Assembly (NCBI RefSeq): GCF_016900775.1
Contig: NZ_JACJKN010000021.1
Span: forward strand, 1-44,954
DNA length: 44,954 nt
Direction of reading: 5' to 3'
DNA from: Olsenella uli
Lineage (GTDB): Bacteria; Actinomycetota; Coriobacteriia; Coriobacteriales; Atopobiaceae
The position numbers and the translations under genes were made by a program. Below the pieces are notes generated by a model. That model was given only the letters and a program-made list of their open reading frames with translations. It was not told the origin of the DNA and did no database searches. How positions within the stretch are numbered: the stretch's first letter is position 1; each line of letters begins with the position of its first letter. This document shows positions 42,296 to 44,954 of the stretch, piece by piece.

Positions 42296-42444
42296 GCATG
42301 CGTAAGCTCAATTTGCCGGACTTCTTGAGCTACGCGTCCAAAAGTTCAAACCGTCGAATACGTAACGCCGGATTTTGTGGCAAATGCGACCACAGATCCG
42401 GCGTTACGCGTTCTCGGCGCATGCGTAAACTCGAATGTCCGGAA
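42296..42444. repeat. Repeat cluster between pepC and the IMPACT gene
   Basis: A direct repeat of about 30 bases (starting GCATGCGTAAGCTC near 42297 and GCATGCGTAAACTC near 42419, both leading to CCGGA) flanks a hairpin. The hairpin arms CGTAACGCCGGAT (42361-42373) and ATCCGGCGTTACG (42397-42409) extend to a GTGG/CCAC base. Three CTTCTCGCC-type copies (42266, 42283, inverted 42461) border it. No gene is seen in 42264-42509. Confidence 0.65.
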
Positions 42445-42486
42445 AGCCGCGATTGCGCGGCGAGAAGGACGCGGGGTCTAAAAGGC

Positions 42487-42515
42487 GCCTAAAAGGGGCC
42501 TGTCCCCTTTTAGGC
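42487..42515. repeat. GCCTAAAAGGGG hairpin family, copy 4 (end of IMPACT gene)
   Basis: A perfect 12-bp stem with loop CCTGT. As at cca, the final GCC codon and TAA stop of the minus-strand gene are the first bases of the hairpin. Confidence 0.85.
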
Positions 42516-43172
42516 GAACTCCGCGAAGCGGGGCTCGCCTGCGCGCGCCAGGTCCTCGCCGTTGGCGAGCTCGCGGGCGGTCGCGAGGAAGCGCCCCTCG
42601 TCCCCGGCGCGAAAGACGCAGGAGAGCTGCACGTCCTCGGCGAAGAGCTGGTCCGCCACCTTGCCGCCGCAGTCGGAGACGAGCCGCGCCACGCGGTCGT
42701 AGAGGGCGTAGGGGAGCTGCACGGCCACCGGGGTCACGAGCGTCATCTCCACGATGGCGCCGTCCCGCTCGGCGGCGGCGACGGCGGCCTGCGCGGCGGC
42801 CGTGTAGGCGCGCACGAGCCCGCCGGGCCCGAGGAGCGTGCCCCCGAAGTAGCGCGTGACCACGCAGCAGACGTCGGCGAGGCCGGCGCCGCGCAGGACC
42901 TCGAGGGTGGGCATGCCGGAGGTGCGGCTGGGCTCGCCGTCGTCCGAGCAGCGCTCCCGGCCGTCCGAAAGGATCCACGCGGGGACGTTGTGCCGGGCGT
43001 CGTGGTGGCGGGAGCGCACCTCGGCGATGAAGGCCTCCGCGTCCCTCTCTCCCCCCACGCGGGCAAGCTGCGCGATGAAGCGGCTGCGCCGGTCCTCGAC
43101 CTCGCCCGCGACCTCGACGCCCGCGCGCAGCGTCCGGTAGCCCCCGGGCGCCGAGCCCTCACCGAGCGTCAT
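42510..43172 (-). CDS. IMPACT/YigZ family protein (UPF0029)
   Basis: A 220-residue soluble protein of the IMPACT/YigZ family, linked in other organisms to translation control or stalled ribosomes, though the bacterial role is unclear. The N-terminal domain has EVEDRRSRFIAQLARV, RHHDARHNVPAWIL, CSDDGEPSRTSGMPTLEVL and the signature RYFGGTLLGPGGLVRAYTAAAQ; a C-terminal ferredoxin-like domain follows. The ATG overlaps the TGA of the upstream EIIA gene by four bases (ATGA), so both come from one transcript. The frame upstream of 43172 stays open but is the shadow of that gene. The last codon and stop fall in a hairpin repeat. Confidence 0.88.
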   Translation of the reverse strand: MTLGEGSAPGGYRTLRAGVEVAGEVEDRRSRFIAQLARVGGERDAEAFIAEVRSRHHDARHNVPAWILSDGRERCSDDGEPSRTSGMPTLEVLRGAGLADVCCVVTRYFGGTLLGPGGLVRAYTAAAQAAVAAAERDGAIVEMTLVTPVAVQLPYALYDRVARLVSDCGGKVADQLFAEDVQLSCVFRAGDEGRFLATARELANGEDLARAGEPRFAEFA

Positions 43173-43708
43173 CGGGCCGTGCGCAGGAGCGCGCTGCCGG
43201 CGGCGACGAGCGTGTCGTCGGCGGCGGACGAGACCCGCGAGAACGCGTCGGAGTTGGTGACGGTGACGATCACCGTGTCGTCGATCCCACTGTCCGCCAG
43301 CAGCCCGCGGTCGAAGGAGATCGCGGGGTCCCCGGCGCGCACCTGGTCCCCCTTGCCCACGAAGAGGCGAAAGCCCCTCCCGCACAGGCGCACGGAGTCC
43401 ACGCCCACGTGCAGGAGCACCTCGGCCCCGGACTCCGTCCTCACGAGCAGGGCGTGGCGCGTCTTGACGTCGGCCATGACCGTGCCCGAGACCGGGGAGA
43501 ACGCCACGGCGGGGCCGTCCGCCTCCCCGCACGGCCTGATGCCCACCCCGGTCCCGAGCATGCCCTGGGCAAAGACCGGGTCCCCCACCCGCTCGAGCGA
43601 GACGACGCGGCCCGAGACGGGCGCGCTCACGACCCCGGGGTCGTCCGACGCTCTGACTGGCGAGGGCTTTGCGGCGCGACCGGCGCCTATGGCTTGGAGC
43701 AGACCCAC
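43169..43708 (-). CDS. PTS system EIIA component, glucose type
   Basis: A 179-residue stand-alone EIIA(Glc)-like phosphocarrier. The fold is recognisable from VVSAPVSGRVVSLERVGDPVFAQGMLGTGVGIRP, FSPVSGTVMADVKTRHALLVRT (second-site histidine H85), and EVLLHVGVDSVRL with the phosphorylated H100; GKGDQVRAGDPAISFD follows. It takes phosphate from HPr and passes it to a sugar EIICB or acts as a regulator; no EIICB is in view. It is cotranscribed with the IMPACT gene (four-base overlap), an odd pairing with no evident functional link. It is divergent from rnpB, with a possible promoter at 43771. Confidence 0.88.
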   Translation of the reverse strand: MGLLQAIGAGRAAKPSPVRASDDPGVVSAPVSGRVVSLERVGDPVFAQGMLGTGVGIRPCGEADGPAVAFSPVSGTVMADVKTRHALLVRTESGAEVLLHVGVDSVRLCGRGFRLFVGKGDQVRAGDPAISFDRGLLADSGIDDTVIVTVTNSDAFSRVSSAADDTLVAAGSALLRTAR

Positions 43709-43770
43709 GTGCTGAAACCTTTCGTCGAAGGCGTGCCGCCTGGCGGCGCGCCCGCGCCCAGACCCAATGT

Positions 43771-43776
43771 ATTGTA
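43771..43776 (-). promoter_or_regulatory. Putative -10 box of the EIIA-IMPACT operon
   Basis: TACAAT on the minus strand, 62 bases before the EIIA start; the -35 position is poor (TTTTCT-like). Assigned by position only. Confidence 0.35.
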
Positions 43777-43811
43777 GTCCACCTCATGTCCACAGAAAAC
43801 CGCCCGAGTCA

Positions 43812-43820
43812 TGCTAGAAT
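43812..43820 (+). promoter_or_regulatory. Extended -10 promoter of rnpB
   Basis: TGCTAGAAT places a start about 8 bases downstream, at the 5' end of RNase P RNA. No clear -35. Confidence 0.6.
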
Positions 43821-43828
43821 CATCGAAC

Positions 43829-44190
43829 GCGAGGTGGGCCAGGCGACCGCGGGGCTTCTCGGCAGCGAGATGCCATGAGGAAAGTCCGGGCTCCACAGGG
43901 CAGGATGCCGGCTAACGGCCGGGCGGGGTAACCCGACGGAAAGCGCCGCAGAAAAGAAGACTCCCACTGGCGCCCTCGGGCGTTAAGGGAAAAGCTGAAA
44001 CGGTGGTGTAAGAGACCACCAGCGTCGCGGCAACGCGGCGGCTTGGCAAGCCCCATCCGGAGCAAACGCAAATAGGAGCGCCATGGTGTGGCCCGCACTG
44101 CGCTCGGGTTGCGCGCTAGAGGCGGTCGGTGACGACCGCAGTAGATAAATGGCCGCCCACGACAGAACCCGGCTTACAGGCCCACCTCGC
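43829..44190 (+). ncRNA. rnpB: RNase P RNA, bacterial type A
   Basis: About 362 bases of catalytic RNA that matures tRNA 5' ends. The P1 helix is a perfect 12-bp pairing of GCGAGGTGGGCC (43829-43840) with GGCCCACCTCGC (44179-44190). The conserved GAGGAAAGTCCGGGCTCC block lies near 43877, GGGTAACCCGACGGAAAG near 43926, the P10/11 core with GCAAACG near 44063, and AGTAGATAAATGGCCGCC near 44141 with ACAGAACCCGGCTTA before P1. Both universal core halves are intact. It is preceded by an extended -10 promoter and followed after 109 bases by a radical-SAM gene. Confidence 0.96.
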
Positions 44191-44299
44191 GTGCTGCGCG
44201 CCAAGCGCGCCGACGGCGTCGCGCCTCCCAGAATCAGAACATGTGTCCGGCCCCTGTGCTACCCTACTCTCAAACAGACGTTCGGGAGAAGGGGGCCGG

Positions 44300-44954
44300 A
44301 TGGACACGCTCGACAAGCTCGGCATACTCGCGGAGGCCGCGCGCTACGACGCGGCCTGCACCTCGTCGGGGGCGATGCGCGCCCCGCGCCAGGGCACGCT
44401 CGGCGCCACGCAGCCGGCCGGCTGCTGCCACGCCTTCACGCCGGACGGGCGCTGCGTGACCCTGCTCAAGGTCCTGCTCTCCAACGCCTGCGCCCACGAC
44501 TGCGCCTACTGCGTCAACCGCAGCTCGGCCTCCTGCGCGCGGGCCACGTTCGCCCCGCGCGAGCTCGCCGAGCTCACGGTGGACTTCTACAAGAGGAACT
44601 ACGTGGAGGGGCTCTTCCTCTCCTCCGGCGTCCTGGGCACGGCCGACGCCACGACGGAGCGCATGGTCGCCTGCCTGCGCATCTTGCGCGAGGGCCTGCG
44701 CTTCAACGGCTACGTGCACGCCAAGGTCATCCCCGGGACGTCGCCCGAGCTCGTGGACGCGCTCGGGCGGCTGGCGGACCGCCTCTCGGTGAACATAGAG
44801 CTCCCGAGCGCGACCTCCCTCGAGGCGCTCTGCCCCGAGAAGAGCCGCGACGCCGTGCTGCGCCCCATGGCGCAGATCCGCTCGCGGCGCGCGGACGAGG
44901 AGCGGCGCCTGCTCGCGGACGGCGGTGCGCGCCGCGAGCGGATCTGCGCCATGG
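44300..44954 (+). CDS. Putative DNA modification/repair radical-SAM protein (cut by window edge)
   Basis: The first 218 residues are seen; the frame runs off the end. The radical-SAM cluster motif CAHDCAYC gives C64, C68 and C71, embedded in LLSNACAHDCAYCVNRSS. This is followed by FAPRELAELTVDFYKRNYVEGLFLSSGVLG and YVHAKVIPGTSPELVD, which match the subfamily usually found next to a uracil-DNA-glycosylase-like partner (the rSAM-link-UDG type). That partner would lie beyond the window. Function is unproven: a role in DNA repair or modification is inferred from gene pairing in other genomes. AGAAGGGGG lies four bases before the ATG. The 109 bases between rnpB and this gene hold only leader sequence. 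Confidence 0.85.
   Translation, partial: MDTLDKLGILAEAARYDAACTSSGAMRAPRQGTLGATQPAGCCHAFTPDGRCVTLLKVLLSNACAHDCAYCVNRSSASCARATFAPRELAELTVDFYKRNYVEGLFLSSGVLGTADATTERMVACLRILREGLRFNGYVHAKVIPGTSPELVDALGRLADRLSVNIELPSATSLEALCPEKSRDAVLRPMAQIRSRRADEERRLLADGGARRERICAM

Overview
The window reads as a chromosomal segment of a high-GC, single-membrane actinobacterium, most likely a member of the Coriobacteriia (Olsenella/Atopobium-like). This assignment rests on base composition, a fused RmlC-RmlD protein, tandem YhgE/Pip exporters, tandem PepC peptidases and the absence of any outer-membrane gene. It is an inference from gene content, not a database match. There are 34 protein-coding genes (two cut by the window edges), three tRNAs, RNase P RNA and roughly 4.2 kb of non-coding DNA that is unusually rich in palindromes.

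Region 1 (1-20 kb) is a surface-glycan locus. It holds seven family-2 glycosyltransferases (one partial), a DegT-type sugar aminotransferase, a polysaccharide flippase, a sugar-transfer-associated ATP-grasp protein and two large polytopic membrane proteins (YfhO-type and DUF6541-like). It also holds the complete dTDP-L-rhamnose pathway (rmlA, rmlB, rmlC-rmlD fusion). Directly behind the rhamnose genes sit two overlapping four-helix SMR-type proteins and a polyprenyl-phosphate glycosyltransferase. Together with the YfhO/DUF6541 proteins these could form a lipid-linked sugar system that charges, flips and transfers. A cold-shock gene interrupts the locus at 16.3 kb. The locus is mosaic in orientation in its first 9 kb and then runs leftward.

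Region 2 (20-33 kb) contains a secreted repeat-bearing peptidoglycan amidase, a small SecB-like hypothetical, metK, a TetR regulator divergent from two overlapping YhgE/Pip exporters, and gltX. A 25-bp dyad that could be the TetR operator lies between tetR and the exporters.

Region 3 (32.7-45 kb) is mostly housekeeping and peptide or amino-acid metabolism. It has pcp with DUF979/DUF969 membrane proteins, a single-chain iron-sulfur serine dehydratase, a tRNA-Gln/tRNA-Glu/tRNA-Glu operon, cca, two tandem PepC cysteine peptidases, an IMPACT-family protein coupled to a PTS EIIA protein, rnpB, and the start of a radical-SAM protein.

The most unusual content lies between the genes. A 12-mer (GTYCTTCTCGCC) is scattered on both strands. 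Four hairpins share a GCCTAAAAGGGG arm, and two of them supply the final codon and stop codon of unrelated genes. A ~66-bp palindrome occurs twice in opposite orientation. A motif ending GGCATGCTCGGC is clustered in two islands. A 231-bp cassette has exact 25-bp inverted ends. No CRISPR array, complete insertion sequence, prophage or recognised defence system was seen.
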